In this document: in pieces, positions 48,760 to 60,224 of the stretch
Layout: each line of letters opens with the position of its first letter
Numbering within the stretch: position 1 is the stretch's first letter
Assembly: GCA_933228675.1 (NCBI GenBank)
Contig: OW121740.1
Span: 4,508,001 to 4,572,000 of the forward strand
Direction: 5' to 3'
Length of the DNA: 64,000 nt
DNA from: Stomorhina lunata
Lineage: Eukaryota > Arthropoda > Insecta > Diptera > Rhiniidae
The notes under the pieces: model-generated
What the model was told of the DNA's origin: nothing
What the model saw: only the letters and a program-made list of their open reading frames with translations
Databases searched by the model: none
Program-made: the position numbers and the translations under genes

Positions 48760-51300
48760 TATTGGGACAATATTTCTCTTTTAATAGAAAATTGGGCAAT
48801 ATAAACAATTGATTATTAGGACAATATAAACCAGGATTAAAAATTTGAGCAATATTAGCCTTTAGGATTAAAACATATTGCAATATAACCCCCAGAAAAA
48901 AATATAGGGTAATTGTGATTTTATTGATTTAAAAGCCCATCATTGAAACTAAGAACAATATAAGCCTCCTCCCGATTTAAACATTGAACAATATTAAGAC
49001 GCACGATTAAAACTTCGAACAATCTTAAGACTCAGATTGAAATTAGAGCAATATTAAGCACCACGATTAAAACTAAGAACGATATTTAGTCCCACGATTG
49101 AAATAAGAACAAAAATAAGACCCACGACTAAATCTAAGAACAATATGAAGACTCCCGATTGAAATTAGAACAATAATAAGGCCCACGATTGAATCTTAGA
49201 ACAATTTTAAAACTAACGATTGAAATTAGAGCAATATTAAGGAACACGATTGAAACTAAGAACAATAATTAGATTCACGATTGAAATAAGATCAATATTA
49301 AGACCCACGATTAAAACTTAGTACAATATTAAGACCCACGATTAAAACTTAGAACAATATTAAGATCCACGATTGAAACTTAGAACAATATTAAGACTCG
49401 CAATTTAAATTAGAGCAATGTTAAGGCCCATGATTGAAAACAGGAACAATATTAAAGACCCCGATTGAAACTTAGAACAATATTAAGACCCACGATTGAA
49501 ATTAGAGCAATATTAAGAGCAACTATTAAAGCTTAGTACAGTATAAGGTCCCACGATTGGAACTTAGAACAATATCTAGACTCGTGACTCAAATTCGAGC
49601 AAACGATTGAAACTTAGAATAATACTAAGACTCACGATTGACTCACGATTGAAATTAGAGCAATATTAAGGCATACGATTAAAACCTAGAACAACACTAA
49701 GACTCATGATTGAAATTAGAGCAATATTAAGGTCCACGATTAAAACCTAGAACAACACTAAGACTCACGATTGAAATTAGAGCAATATTAAGACCCACGA
49801 TTAAAACTAAGAGCAATATTAAGACTCACGATTGAAATTAGAGCAATATTAAGGCCCACGATTAAAACTAAGAGCAATATTAAGGCCCACGATTGAAACT
49901 AAGAGCAATGTTAAGACTCACGATTGAAATTAGAGAAATATTAAGAAACACGATTAAGACTGAGTACAATATTAAGGCCTACGATTAAAACTAAGAACAA
50001 TATTAAGACTCACGATTCAAATTAGAGCAATATTAAAACCCACGATTGAAACTTAGAACAATACTAAGACTCACGATTGAGAATAGAGCAATACTAAGGC
50101 CCTCGATTAAAACTTAGAGCAATATTAAGACCCACGATTGAAACTTAGAACAATACTAAGACTCACGATTGAGAATAGAGCAATACTAAGGCCCTCGATT
50201 AAAACTTAGAGCAATATTAAGACCCACGATTGAAATAAGAGCAATATTAAGAGCCACGATTAAAACTTAGTACAATATAAGGGCCCACGATTGAAACTTA
50301 GAACAATATCAAGACTCGTGATTCAAATTAGAGCAATAGTAAGGCACACGATTGAAACTTAGAACAATTCTAAGACTCACGATTGCCTCACGATTGAAAT
50401 TAGAGCAATATTAAGACTCACGATTGAAACTAAGAGCAATATTAAGACTCACGATTGAAATTAAAGCAATATTAACCCCCACGATTAAAACTAAGTACAA
50501 TATTAAGGCTTAGGATTGAAACTTATAACAATATTAAGACTCACGATTCAAATTAGAGCAATATTAAAATCCACGATTGAAACTTAGAACAATGCTTAGA
50601 CTCACGATTAAGAATAGAGCAATATTGAAGCCCTCGATCGAAATATTAAGACTAACGATTCAAAACAGAGCAAAATTAAAGCCCACTGTTGAAACTTTGA
50701 ACAATATTAAGATTCACGACTAAAATTAAAGCAATATTAGAATCTAAGATTGAAATTTAGAACAATATTAAGAATCACGATTAAAATAGGAGCAAAATTA
50801 AGGCAGACGATTGAAACTTAGAACAATATTACGACTCACGATTGAAAGCTAAGACAATATTTAGATGCACTATTGAACCTTAACGCAATATTTATTAAGA
50901 CCCACTTGCGATTGAAATTTAGAACAATATTTAGACTTACGATTGAAACTTAGTACAACATTTGAACCAGCAATCGAAAATAGGGCTATATAAGAAACAA
51001 CGATTGAAAAGACCTATAATTGAAAATCGTGTCATTATTAAGACCTAAGACCGAAAATATAATTTGGTATAAAGGGAACCACAATTAAAAATTTGGACAA
51101 TATGAACCCCTATGGCTAAAAATAAGGACAATATTAAGAATCGACTATTCAAAGTTATTACATTTTACAACGATTGAAAGCTATGACAATGCAAATCCCC
51201 CTATATTAGATGTTGGTTCAATACAAACCCGTTAAATTGCAAATTAAACAATATAAGCCCAAACGACCAAAAATTAGGAAAATATAAATACTAATATAAT
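48760..51300. repeat. ~31-bp satellite with two alternating unit types
   Basis: Type A units carry GAAACTTAGAACAATATTAA and type B units carry GAAATTAGAGCAATATTAA; both are bounded by CACGATT. In much of 49600-50600 A and B alternate, giving a ~61-bp dimer. An exact longer duplication (AATAGAGCAATACTAAGGCC with flanking units) lies near 50080 and 50170. Both edges are strongly decayed. The unit has a more mixed composition than the A4T4 families and is unrelated to them. Confidence 0.92.
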
Positions 51301-52435
51301 AGTGGCTCTATGATCCACTGAAAGTTAAGGATAGCAGAAGAAGAAATACTAAAAATACTAGAATTAAAATTAAGTTTTTCGCCAAATATCGTAGAAATAC
51401 AAGCAAAGAGTTAAATGTAATTGTATTTAAACTTTTTACATAAAGTCAAGCACATAACTAATATTATCTTTCCCCTTCTTATATAAATATAACCATAAAT
51501 ATTCTATGGCACTCTTTTAAAAATTACAAAGTCAATAAAATTTAAGTGGCAAGACAGGCGCCAGTTATAAAAAACTGTTTAAAAAATTACACCAAAAGAC
51601 CTCCACAAAAAAATCTCATATAAATATAGTTATTTTTAACATATAGTGAAAAATCCGCTTAAATACCAACAACATGCTAGCGAACAACAAGTATTTTCCA
51701 TATAAAGTATAAAACAGAAAGAAAATACATTACATTTTAACTATGATTCCAACATACACACAAACACACACTCATACACATCAAAAACATGAAAAAATGC
51801 GCCAAAAATACTGTTTAATGGGAAAAACTTAAAACAAATAAATTTTACGAATTGAAATAAAATAAACGAAAAAAATATTTAACAAAAAAAAAAGAAAGAA
51901 ACGAGGAATAAATGTATTTGGTTCTGCATACAAACATTTAAACAAACAAAAATTCCTTATAACAACCAAAGAAAATACTCGAATACAAATAAATAAACGT
52001 GCTTTAAGTTATATTGGCTTCAAAATGAGAGAAAAAGAGTCGGATGAAGAGATCCATAAAAAAAGGATTAAAAAATAATAATTTAATTTTGGTTCACAGC
52101 TGGAAAAATGTTTTATATCCAATCAAACATATGGAGCCAACTTATATTACATTCATTCCAACGTTTACACATACATACAAAAGGATCCAAAATGGAAACT
52201 TTTATACACATTTTGTTACTTGTTCTTGTTGTTATATGATTTTATGTACAAAAGTGAATCATTGAGATTTTTCGTATTCCATACATTTTCGTTTGTAATG
52301 GTCATACGTTAAATTATAATTGATGGTACACCATAGGAGTACTAAGATAAAAAAAAAGCTATTGAAAATGTACTAATTCTGATACTACTACAATTTCTAA
52401 TGCTACATTATCTTACTTATACCGACATTTAAGCA
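51301..52435. other. AT-rich DNA without a recognisable gene
   Basis: No supported feature; ACACAC-rich patch near 51755-51780. Confidence 0.5.
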
Positions 52436-54595
52436 AATTTCTTTAGAAAAATTTTCTATAGAAAAATTTTAATAAGGAAAAACATCCTATAGAAAAATTT
52501 TTATAATAAAAAATTTTGTACCAAAAAATTTTCATAATGAAAAATTTTATAATGAAAAATTTTCTATAGAGAATTTTTCTGTAAAAAAAATTTTTGTAAT
52601 TAAAATTTTTTATAGAAAAATTTTTATAATGAAAAACTTTTCAAAGAAAATTTTAATAATGAAAAATTTTCTCTAGAAAAAATTTTAATAATGAAAAATT
52701 TTCCATAGAAAATTTTCAATACAAACATTTTTATTATGACAAACTTTCTATACAAAAATTTGTGTAATGAAAACTTTTTTATAGAAGAATTTTTATTTTT
52801 AAAATTTTGTAATGAAAAATTTCTATAGAAAAATTTTTTATAAAGAAATTTTTAAATGAAAACTTTTCAAAAGATATAATAAAAACTTTTCTGTACAAAA
52901 ATTTTTACAATAACAAATTTTTTATTGAAAAATTTGTTATAATGAATTTTTCTATAGAATTTTCTATAATAATAAATTTTTTATTGAAAAACGTTTATTA
53001 TGAAAATTTAACATTGATAAATTTTTATAATGAAAAATTTTATAGAAAAATTTTATAATGGAAAATTTTCTATAGAATAATTTTTTTATAATAAAAAAAA
53101 ATTTATAAAAAATTTTCTATAGAAAAATTGTTAAAATAAAAAATTTGCTACCGAAAAATTTTTACAGTTAAAAATGTTCTATAGAAAAAATTTTATAATA
53201 AAAATTTTGTATAGAAAAAAATTTCTATAATGAAAAATTTTCATTAGAAAAATTTTTATAATGAAAAATTTTATAATAAAAAAATTTCTGCAGGAAAATG
53301 TTCACAATGAAAAAATTTACATTAGAAAATTTTTTAATGAAAAATTTCTATAGTCTAATTTTAATAATTAAAAGTTTTCTATACAAAATGTTTTTACAGT
53401 AAAAAATTGTCTATAGAAAAATGTTAATAGTAAAAATTTGTTATAGAAAAATATTTAATAGAAACATTTTTACAATTAAAATGAAAAATTTTAATACTGC
53501 CAAATTTTGTACAGAAAAATTTGTATAATGAAAAATTTTCTATACAAAAATTTTTATATCGAAAAATTTTAAATTTTAATAATGAAAAATTTTATATAGA
53601 AAAATTTTTATAATGAAAAATTTTCTATAGAATTTTTAATAATAAAAAATTTTCTATTGAAAAATGTTTATAATGAAAATTAAATATTGATAATTTTTTT
53701 AATAAAAATTTGTATAGAAAAATTTTAATAATGAAAAATTTTCCATAGAAAAAATTATATAATGAAAAAGTTTCTATAAAATAATTTTTGTATAATAAAA
53801 AATCATTTTATAAAAATTTAGAATAAAAAAGTTTCTATAGAAAAGTTTTTATAATAAAAAGTTTTCTACAGAAAAATTTTTATAATTTAAAATTTTCTGA
53901 AGAAAAAAATTTATAATGCAAATTTTTTATAGAAAAAAAAATTAATAATGAAAAATCTTCTATAGAAAATATTTTATAATGAAAATTTTCAATAGAAAAT
54001 TTTTTATATTAAACAATTTCTAAAGAAAACTTTTATAAAGAAAAAATTTCTGTAGGAAAATTTTTATAATGAAAAAATTTAAATAGGAACATTTTTTTAA
54101 TGAAGAAATTTCTATAGAAAAATTTTAATAATTAAAAATTTTTTAAAATGAAAAATTTTTACAATCAAAAATTTGCTAAAGAAAAATTTTTATAATGAAG
54201 ATTTGTAAAGAAAAATTTTAGAAATTTTTACAATGAAAAATTTTTTGTAAAAAAAAATTATAATGAAAATTTTCGATAGAAAATTTTTTTAATAAAAAAT
54301 TTTTAAAACCAGAAATTTTTATAATGACAAATTTTTAAAACAAAAATTTGTACAATAAAAGATTTTCTAAACAAAAATTTTTATATTAAAAAATTTTTAA
54401 AATTAAAAATTTTGTATAGAAAAATTTTTATAATGAATAATTTTCTATAGAAAAATGTTTTATTATGAAAAATGTTTTATAATGAAAAATTATCTAAACA
54501 AAAATTTTTAAAATAAAAATTTTGTATAGTAAAATTTTTATAATGAATAATTTTCTATAGAAAAATGTTTTATTATGAAAAATGTTTAACAAAAT
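52436..54595. repeat. ~31-bp CTATAG / ATAATG satellite, array C
   Basis: Units combine GAAAAATTTTCTATA and GAAAAATTTTTATAAT, 31 bp together. It is strongly diverged throughout. The last part holds a direct duplication: TTTTATAATGAATAATTTTC followed by TATAGAAAAATGTTTTATTA occurs at about 54428 and 54537. Confidence 0.88.
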
Positions 54596-56229
54596 AGCAA
54601 TACTAATATAAAATAAATACTAATGCATATAAAAACTCTTGGAATTTGTTATCTTCTCAGGCCAAAAAGCTACTTAATCTTTAGCCAAAGAATTTTACAA
54701 AAAAAAAACTAACTTTAAAGAGTTTTTCAAATACCATCATACACATATTACATCTTTATTACCTTGTCTGTATATAAAGCTAAAAATAAAAAGATTTTCC
54801 ACATACTATTACAACAACCCCTCAATACAAACATGCAGTTTGTCCCGGTCAAAACTAATGAAATTCTTAATGCTTTTAAAAGTTGCTTATTTTCCATTTA
54901 ATGTGAAAGCTAGACACCATTTCAGTTGATAACAGATGAAACTGTCTCTATATATAGAACTACTGGGTATAAACACTTTTATATAAATCCCCAGCATTCA
55001 TTTAACACACTAAATTGTGTATGTATGTGTATAAATTGAGTATAAAAATGTTGAATCGAATACACATGAGCAACAGAAGGAAAAAAATAAATTCGTTAAG
55101 TGACGGCATTTATTTTAATGGATTCCCGGGTACAAGTTGTTGCTCTGCCAAGGTAAATCACTGCATCAACAACCAAAACAAAATCAAGTTATTTGACTGT
55201 AATTGCTATTGATTTTATTTCAACTTTAGTCTCTTTGCTTTTGTACGATAACTGCAGATTACCTTAAAGTTTTGCAAAAAACGCTTGAACTCGAAAGTAA
55301 ATTTGTAAATATTTCTTTAGTTAAATTTGGGGTTATTGGTGTTTGTAAAATTCTTAAATATTAAAAATTTAAGTGCTTAAGTGGGTTAATTTTTGTCATT
55401 TTTTAATATAAATTTCTTACATTTTCCTCTTGTTTTGAGTCGAATTTTTACACTTTCCTAGTGGACACTTAAATACTTCATTTGTATTCATTATTCGTCC
55501 ACTTTTTGGGCTTAAGTGTATCCCTAAAATTTGCTTAATTTAACAAGTTCCAATAATGACCTTTTCTGTTTTTGCATACATGATTTTTAAAAACATTTAT
55601 ATTTATTCTTTTTTTTATTAACTATTTTGGGACTTCAAATGTTTCTATACTAATTTATGTTAAAATTCCTAAAAAAAAATTAGGAATAAATAAAAACCAG
55701 ACATTATATACCCAGCAAACATAAAATTAAAATATTAACTTAGAAATTTAATTTCAAAATTAATAAGCTTTCATTACCTTATATGGTTTAAGTACTTAAT
55801 TTCCTTGTTTGCTTCAACAAAAAATTAGTTAGGACAATTTTTGTAAAGAAATATTATCTGTTCATTTTGATAAATTTCTATAAATTTAAAAATGTATTGA
55901 AGGGATATTAAATGAGTTTTTATCGAGTTTTATTCTCTAACCACAATATTATCTAAAATAATTTTTGTAAAAAAATCAATGAAACAGTCCTATTTGTTTA
56001 AGATTGTTTGTTGGGATGTTATTTTTTTTTTTTTAATTTAGTTGTCCGATTATAAATTGTTGGCAAACATTAAAATGGCATATGCTAATAAATATACTAG
56101 ACACATGAATATATAAATTCAAAAATGAAATAGCAAAATACTAATGAATAAATTCATTAAAACAAAGGTCAAGAGTTTATGCTAACGATTCTTACAAAAT
56201 CTGAGTCACACTACAAATTTGTAGTCACA
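54596..56229. other. AT-rich DNA without a recognisable gene
   Basis: No supported gene. A 65-codon frame at 55015-55212 has no known motif. CCCAGCAAACATAAAA at 55711 and TAGAACTACTGGG at 54955-54967 recall the ends of the TTAA-flanked element but are too short to call. Confidence 0.45.
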
Positions 56230-56830
56230 CTACAAATTTTGACCTACGAGTCCTCAATATTAATGCTAAAAGAAACTATAATTGAATACAATTTTTACAT
56301 TGACCATCGTTAGACAAAAACATCGAAAAACTTTAAGATCCGCCAGTAAATAAATATATAATATAATAAATATAACGAAAAGTGTATTTTGGCGATCCCT
56401 ATGTGCGGCAAAATAAGAAATTCCTTGCTTTTAATAGAACGGTTTGAAGAATCGAAAAACTTCCTTAGTAAAAGTTTAACGATTTTTTAAGAGCTTTAAT
56501 TTTCTGATATTAGGGTGTTAGGAACAGAGGTCCGATAAATAAATACCAGAACCGGATACCTGAGAATAATGACTATTGAAGAAAAATGTTGGCCTTCTCG
56601 AGACAATAACATCGATATATCACACTACAAGATCCGACTTTAAATGCCGAAGATATAATGAAAAATGTATTTTGGCGACCCCAATGTGCGACAAAAAAAA
56701 ATTAAATTTTTTTTTTTTCGAAACTGCCTCATAGCAATGCTTTATATTCGATGGTGTACGGCGAACTTTATTTTTTTCCCATATAAGTCGAGACGCTCTA
56801 ATGGGTAGTAAGTGCTCTCGATCATTCATT
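56230..56830. repeat. Diverged tandem duplication of ~295 bp
   Basis: AAGATCCGCCAGTAAA (56334) and AAGATCCGACTTTAAA (56630), then AAAAGTGTATTTTGGCGATC (56379) and AAAATGTATTTTGGCGACC (56659), recur in the same order and spacing. The content is less AT-rich than its surroundings. The 69-codon minus-strand frame at 56620-56829 is not recognised. Confidence 0.6.
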
Positions 56831-57144
56831 AAACGAGTTTTCTAGTATATTTTACTTTCGCAAAGAATGACCACTAAACCCAACATTATTCTAGGCTGAA
56901 TTGCGTTTCAACATTAATTTCAAAGGAATTATCTTACTTAAAGGTTTCTAATATAATGTATTCCCAAAAACGATAGTCAAACACCCGATAGTCAAAAACC
57001 CCTAAAACTACACAATTAATTTGCTCATCACTTTCCATATGTTGAGGGTATGTTTTTAACTACTTTTTGCAAAAATATTTAGAATCTGACAACTTAAATT
57101 ACAATCGATAGTTTGACATACAGGAAGTTATTTCAGCACCTTGT

Positions 57145-57830
57145 AAATTGGGGGAGTGCCGGAAGGCTACTAATGTAATACTAATCGCCCAAAAGGGGAG
57201 GATTATAACCACGAAATTTATAGCTTAATAGCATTTTTTATGCACTTTTCAATCTTAAGTAATAGAGACTAAAGTCAACTTCCAAATATCTGTAGTTTAA
57301 CAACATACTAAACAATGGGTAGTATGGACTTCTCTATGGGAAAAATAGTGCTATTCTGAACACCGTTTAGAGGAAAATAAAGTTATTGCTTTCGATATTT
57401 CCAAGACATTCGATGGAGTGTGGCTTAATGAACTTATATCAAAATTTATTGTTTTTGTGGCGACAATGACTTCTTTTGGTTTACATTAAGCTTTCGCAAA
57501 GATTGCACTATAAGAGTTACTATAGATAGAATATTATCAAGGGAGTTTAAGATTGATTTAGGGATACCACAAAGCTCGGTTCTTTCTCTATTTCATAATG
57601 ACGTTCTATGTGAAGCTTCTAAACCTATATACCTCATAGATGACAGCAGCTATTGCCATTCATAGATATATCCGATATTAGGAACATGAGGCAAAATATT
57701 CATTATACACTATATATAGATTTAAGGATTATTTCTAAATGAACTCATGCTAATAGGGTAGATTTCAATGCTCGTATGGTAAGCTAATACACAAGGGCTA
57801 AATAGCCAATGTTGCTTTATCTGTAGGAAC
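57145..57830 (+). pseudogene. Decayed non-LTR retrotransposon reverse transcriptase
   Basis: VIAFDISKTFDGVWLNELI at 57382-57438 is the catalytic motif A region (usual form ALDISKAFDRVWH). A frame then gives RVTIDRILSREFKIDLGIPQ and SSVLS, the expected block before the active site, and IYLIDDSSYCHS, a mutated (Y/F)ADD box. Further on, NRVDFNAR and QCCF match the region after the palm. Upstream near 57160-57210 a diverged PKKGD-NYRPIA-like block is discernible. Stops and frameshifts interrupt it and bases are missing between the PQ and DD boxes. It appears to be the same broad family as the copy at 5290. Confidence 0.78.
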
Positions 57831-57918
57831 GGGTGATACAAATGGGTGGTACAAATTCAAAATCAAAAATTTTTGTCCATTAAACTGATGTATCAAAAGA
57901 AGCACTCGCATATCTCAA

Positions 57919-58362
57919 TTATTTAAAATGCTGTAAAATGTACTTCACTTCATCTAAAGTGAAGTAAAATTTACTTCCATAATCAAATTCAATATAACTT
58001 TCTTGTATTGTCTGGTAATTCATAGTCAATTTTGGAGCTATTCGACCTCGTTCAAGAGCGGACAAACGTGCTAAACAGTTGCAGTAGTCGCAGTATAAGT
58101 ATTTCAACGAGATTACATTCCTTTGTAATAGATTCTCTAGTTGATCATACAACCAGGCTCGCCAGATTTGCTGAATTATAGGCATTTTAGCTATTTTTAA
58201 CCTAAAAAATAGTAAAGTGCCGATATGAAGATTTTTACTAAAAAATTGGCGTTTTTTGTTGGGAACAACATACAAATTTTGAATAAAAATTGTACTATAT
58301 ACAATTTTTTCTACAGAAAAATTTTCAATATTAATTTTTTTTTTATAAAAAAAAATATTCAT
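57919..58362 (-). CDS. Unrecognised 147-codon open frame, doubtful
   Basis: This is the longest frame not made wholly of tandem repeats, but its N-terminal third (58220-58362) is A4T4-type satellite read through. The rest, from IAKMPIIQQIWRAWLYDQL to the C-terminus, is less biased and contains CDYCNC and LSALERGRI. The latter faintly recalls the helix-turn-helix start of Tc1-like transposases (L-x-x-ERGRI), but no second helix pattern or catalytic region follows. There is no sign of splice sites, promoter or poly(A) signal that I can support. Most likely a chance frame or a fragment of an unrecognised element. Confidence 0.2.
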   Translation of the reverse strand: MNIFFYKKKINIENFSVEKIVYSTIFIQNLYVVPNKKRQFFSKNLHIGTLLFFRLKIAKMPIIQQIWRAWLYDQLENLLQRNVISLKYLYCDYCNCLARLSALERGRIAPKLTMNYQTIQESYIEFDYGSKFYFTLDEVKYILQHFK

Positions 58363-58990
58363 TAAAAATTGTTTACAAACATTTTTAATACAAAATTGTT
58401 TCTACCGAAAAACTTTCAATAATTTTTTTTTTTTCGATAGAAACATTTTAAATTTTTTCTATCGAAAATTTTCCTTATAAATTTTTATATAAAGAAAAAA
58501 TTTTTCATATATAAATTTTTATACAACAAAAAATTTTCTATATATAAGTTTTGCAAAAAAATATTTTCTACATAAAATTATTTTGTATAGAAAAATTTTT
58601 TGGGAACAAAATAAAAATTTTTAATAAAAAATTATAAACTATATAAAATTTTTTCTACAAAAAAAATTTTAATTAAAATTTTTTTTATGAAAAAATATAT
58701 TAATAATTTTCAACATTAATTTTTTTTTTTCTGTTTTGGTAGAAAAATTTAAATTTTTTGCTATCAAAAATTTCCCCTATATAAATTTTTATGTAAAGAA
58801 CAAATTTTCAAATATTAATTTTTTAATGGAAAAATTTTTTAAAAAAAATTTTTTTTGCAAGGAAATATTTTCTATATACAATTTTTTTGTATAAAACAAC
58901 TTTTTGGGAACAAAATAAAATTTTTTAAGAAAAAATTGTGCTAGATAAAATTTTTTCAACAAAAAAAATTTTAATATAAATTTTTTTGAA
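58240..58990. repeat. A4T4-type array with ~310-340-bp higher-order unit, left part
   Basis: The phrase GGGAACAA followed by AAATTTT recurs at about 58260, 58598 and 58907, and each time leads to a TATATAAAATTTTTTCTAC-like stretch, a long T run, CTATCGAAAATTT and a TATATAAATTTTTATGTAAA-like block. The third copy is cut by the foldback element and resumes at 59863. Confidence 0.7.
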
Positions 58991-59019
58991 AGAAATTAAT
59001 TTTAGTTGAACCAGAATTT

Positions 59020-59058
59020 ATGTTGATGGTCGTGGGTTCGAGTCGGGCTCAGGTTCAT
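59020..59058 (+). other. tRNA T-arm-like segment, left arm of foldback
   Basis: GGTCGTGGGTTCGAGTCGGG contains a near-consensus B box (GGTTCGAGTC). TAGTTGAACCAG at 59003-59014 is a poor A-box candidate just outside the arm. It is followed inward by a T run. The mirror copy is at 59819-59857. Confidence 0.5.
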
Positions 59059-59136
59059 GTCATAAATTATTTTTTTTTTTTTAATTTATGATTTTTAAAT
59101 TAGATGAATAAATTTTAGGAATACTGAAAAAACTAT

Positions 59137-59205
59137 GTGACACTTAGCAGTGTGGAATGCTGCATTTTCTGTCCCGCTACGGACTTCATCAGCACACTGT
59201 GTCAC
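59137..59205 (-). ncRNA. Hammerhead ribozyme-like motif, left arm
   Basis: This is the exact mirror copy of the motif at 59673-59741, on the minus strand, with the same stems and core. Because the two copies face inward and outward in opposite senses, a read-through transcript would carry one copy in sense and the complement of the other, and could instead fold into a long duplex that masks both. Confidence 0.65.
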
Positions 59206-59330
59206 CAACTGTTAGATGCCAGTAGTTAAGATCATCTATTTAACTGAATTCTTAAGCGAAATTGAAAACGAGAATTATATTAACACTCATTTCTATTTCA
59301 CCTATGACCATATGATCGATTCAGTTAGAC

Positions 59331-59547
59331 GGTGCATGGGCACCGCGATTTACATGTTTTCATTAACTCTTTCAAGTTGATACTAAATTCAAATTTGCAT
59401 TAACGTAAAAGAATAAACAGAAACTTGTCAAAAAAAAAATCTTTGTCTTCATTACCAGCTGATAGTTGGTTAAAGTACAAAGTAAATGTAGATTAATAAA
59501 GGATAGGAATACAAAACATAAAGGAAAAAACTATGGTGGATAAGTTC
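59331..59547. other. Spacer of the foldback element
   Basis: The 217-bp loop begins with a 5-bp hairpin (GGTGC/GCACC around ATGG) and is otherwise AT-rich. No open frame of interest. TTCATTACCAGCTGATAGTT near 59450 is the only less biased stretch. Confidence 0.6.
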
Positions 59548-59672
59548 GTCTAACTGAATCGATCATATGGTCATAGGTGAAATAGAAATGAGTGTTAATA
59601 TAATTCTCGTTTTCAATTTCGCTTAAGAATTCAGTTAAATAGATGATCTTAACTACTGGCATCTAACAGTTG

Positions 59673-59741
59673 GTGACACAGTGTGCTGATGAAGTCCGTA
59701 GCGGGACAGAAAATGCAGCATTCCACACTGCTAAGTGTCAC
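59673..59741 (+). ncRNA. Hammerhead ribozyme-like motif, right arm
   Basis: All parts of a type I hammerhead are present in order. Stem I pairs GTGACA (59673-59678) with TGTCAC (59736-59741) and CAGTGTG (59679-59685) with CACACTG (59724-59730), with a CTAAG bulge between. The core CTGATGA is at 59686-59692. Stem II pairs GTCC (59694-59697) with GGAC (59704-59707). GAA is at 59709-59711. Stem III pairs AATG (59712-59715) with CATT (59719-59722) around CAG, and C at 59723 is the predicted cleavage nucleotide of a UUC triplet. The weakness is an A-A opposition at the base of stem II, where a pair is normal. Confidence 0.68.
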
Positions 59742-59818
59742 ATAGTTTTTTCAGTATTCCTAAAATTTATTCATCTAATTTAAAAATCATAAATTAAAAA
59801 AAAAAAATAATTTATGAC

Positions 59819-59857
59819 ATGAACCTGAGCCCGACTCGAACCCACGACCATCAACAT
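59819..59857 (-). other. tRNA T-arm-like segment, right arm of foldback
   Basis: The minus strand reads GGTCGTGGGTTCGAGTCGGG, identical to the left arm. On the plus strand it follows a run of 12 A, so a plus-strand transcript would end with an A tract and then the antisense of a tRNA T arm. Confidence 0.5.
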
Positions 59858-59862
59858 AAATT

Positions 59863-60180
59863 TTTTTTATGAAAAAAATAAGCATTAAAAATTGTTTACA
59901 AACATTTTTAATACAAAATTGTTTCTACCACAAAATTTTCAATATAATTTTTTTTTTTTTTTTTTTTTTTTTTTTGTAATAGAAAACTTTTAATTTTTTC
60001 TATCGAAAATTTCTCCTATATAAATTTTTACTCGTATGTAAAGAAAAAATTTTATATATTTTTAAATGGAAAAATTTTCTATACACAATTTTTTGCATAG
60101 GAATATTTTCTACATACAATTTTTTTGTAAAAGAAAAATGTTCAATGAAAAATTAAAAAAAAAAATTTTCGGACATCAAA
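59863..60180. repeat. A4T4-type array with higher-order unit, right part
   Basis: It resumes the pattern seen at 58340-58560: ATTAAAAATTGTTTACAAAC, then TTAATACAAAATTGTTTCTA, a ~32-bp T run, CTATCGAAAATTTCTCCTAT and a shortened end. It confirms that the foldback split a pre-existing tandem block. Confidence 0.7.
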
Positions 60181-60224
60181 CATTTAATTAAAAAGTTTAA
60201 GTATAGTGTATTGCACTAAGATCC

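Larger units (their letters stand above)
59015..59862. mobile_element. Foldback element with hammerhead-bearing arms
   Basis: The left arm (59015-59330) and right arm (59548-59862) are reverse complements over ~315 bp; the only difference I see is 13 T versus 12 A in a homopolymer. The spacer is 217 bp and begins with the hairpin GGTGCATGGGCACC. From outside inward each arm has a tRNA T-arm-like segment, a homopolymer, a hammerhead-like motif and a unique part ending TCGATTCAGTTAGAC. It interrupts the ~320-bp higher-order repeat. AAATTTTTTT flanks both sides and could be a duplication, but it is low complexity. Near-identical arms imply recent origin or gene conversion. No protein is encoded. 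The class is uncertain: classical foldback, or an inverted pair of ribozyme-bearing retroelements. Confidence 0.85.

Noticed and set aside
36371..54967. An 18.6-kb element bounded by CCCAGTAGTTCTA at the left and its complement at the right
   Set aside because: The 13-base match stops abruptly, flanks show no clear duplication, and matches of this length are expected by chance in 64 kb.
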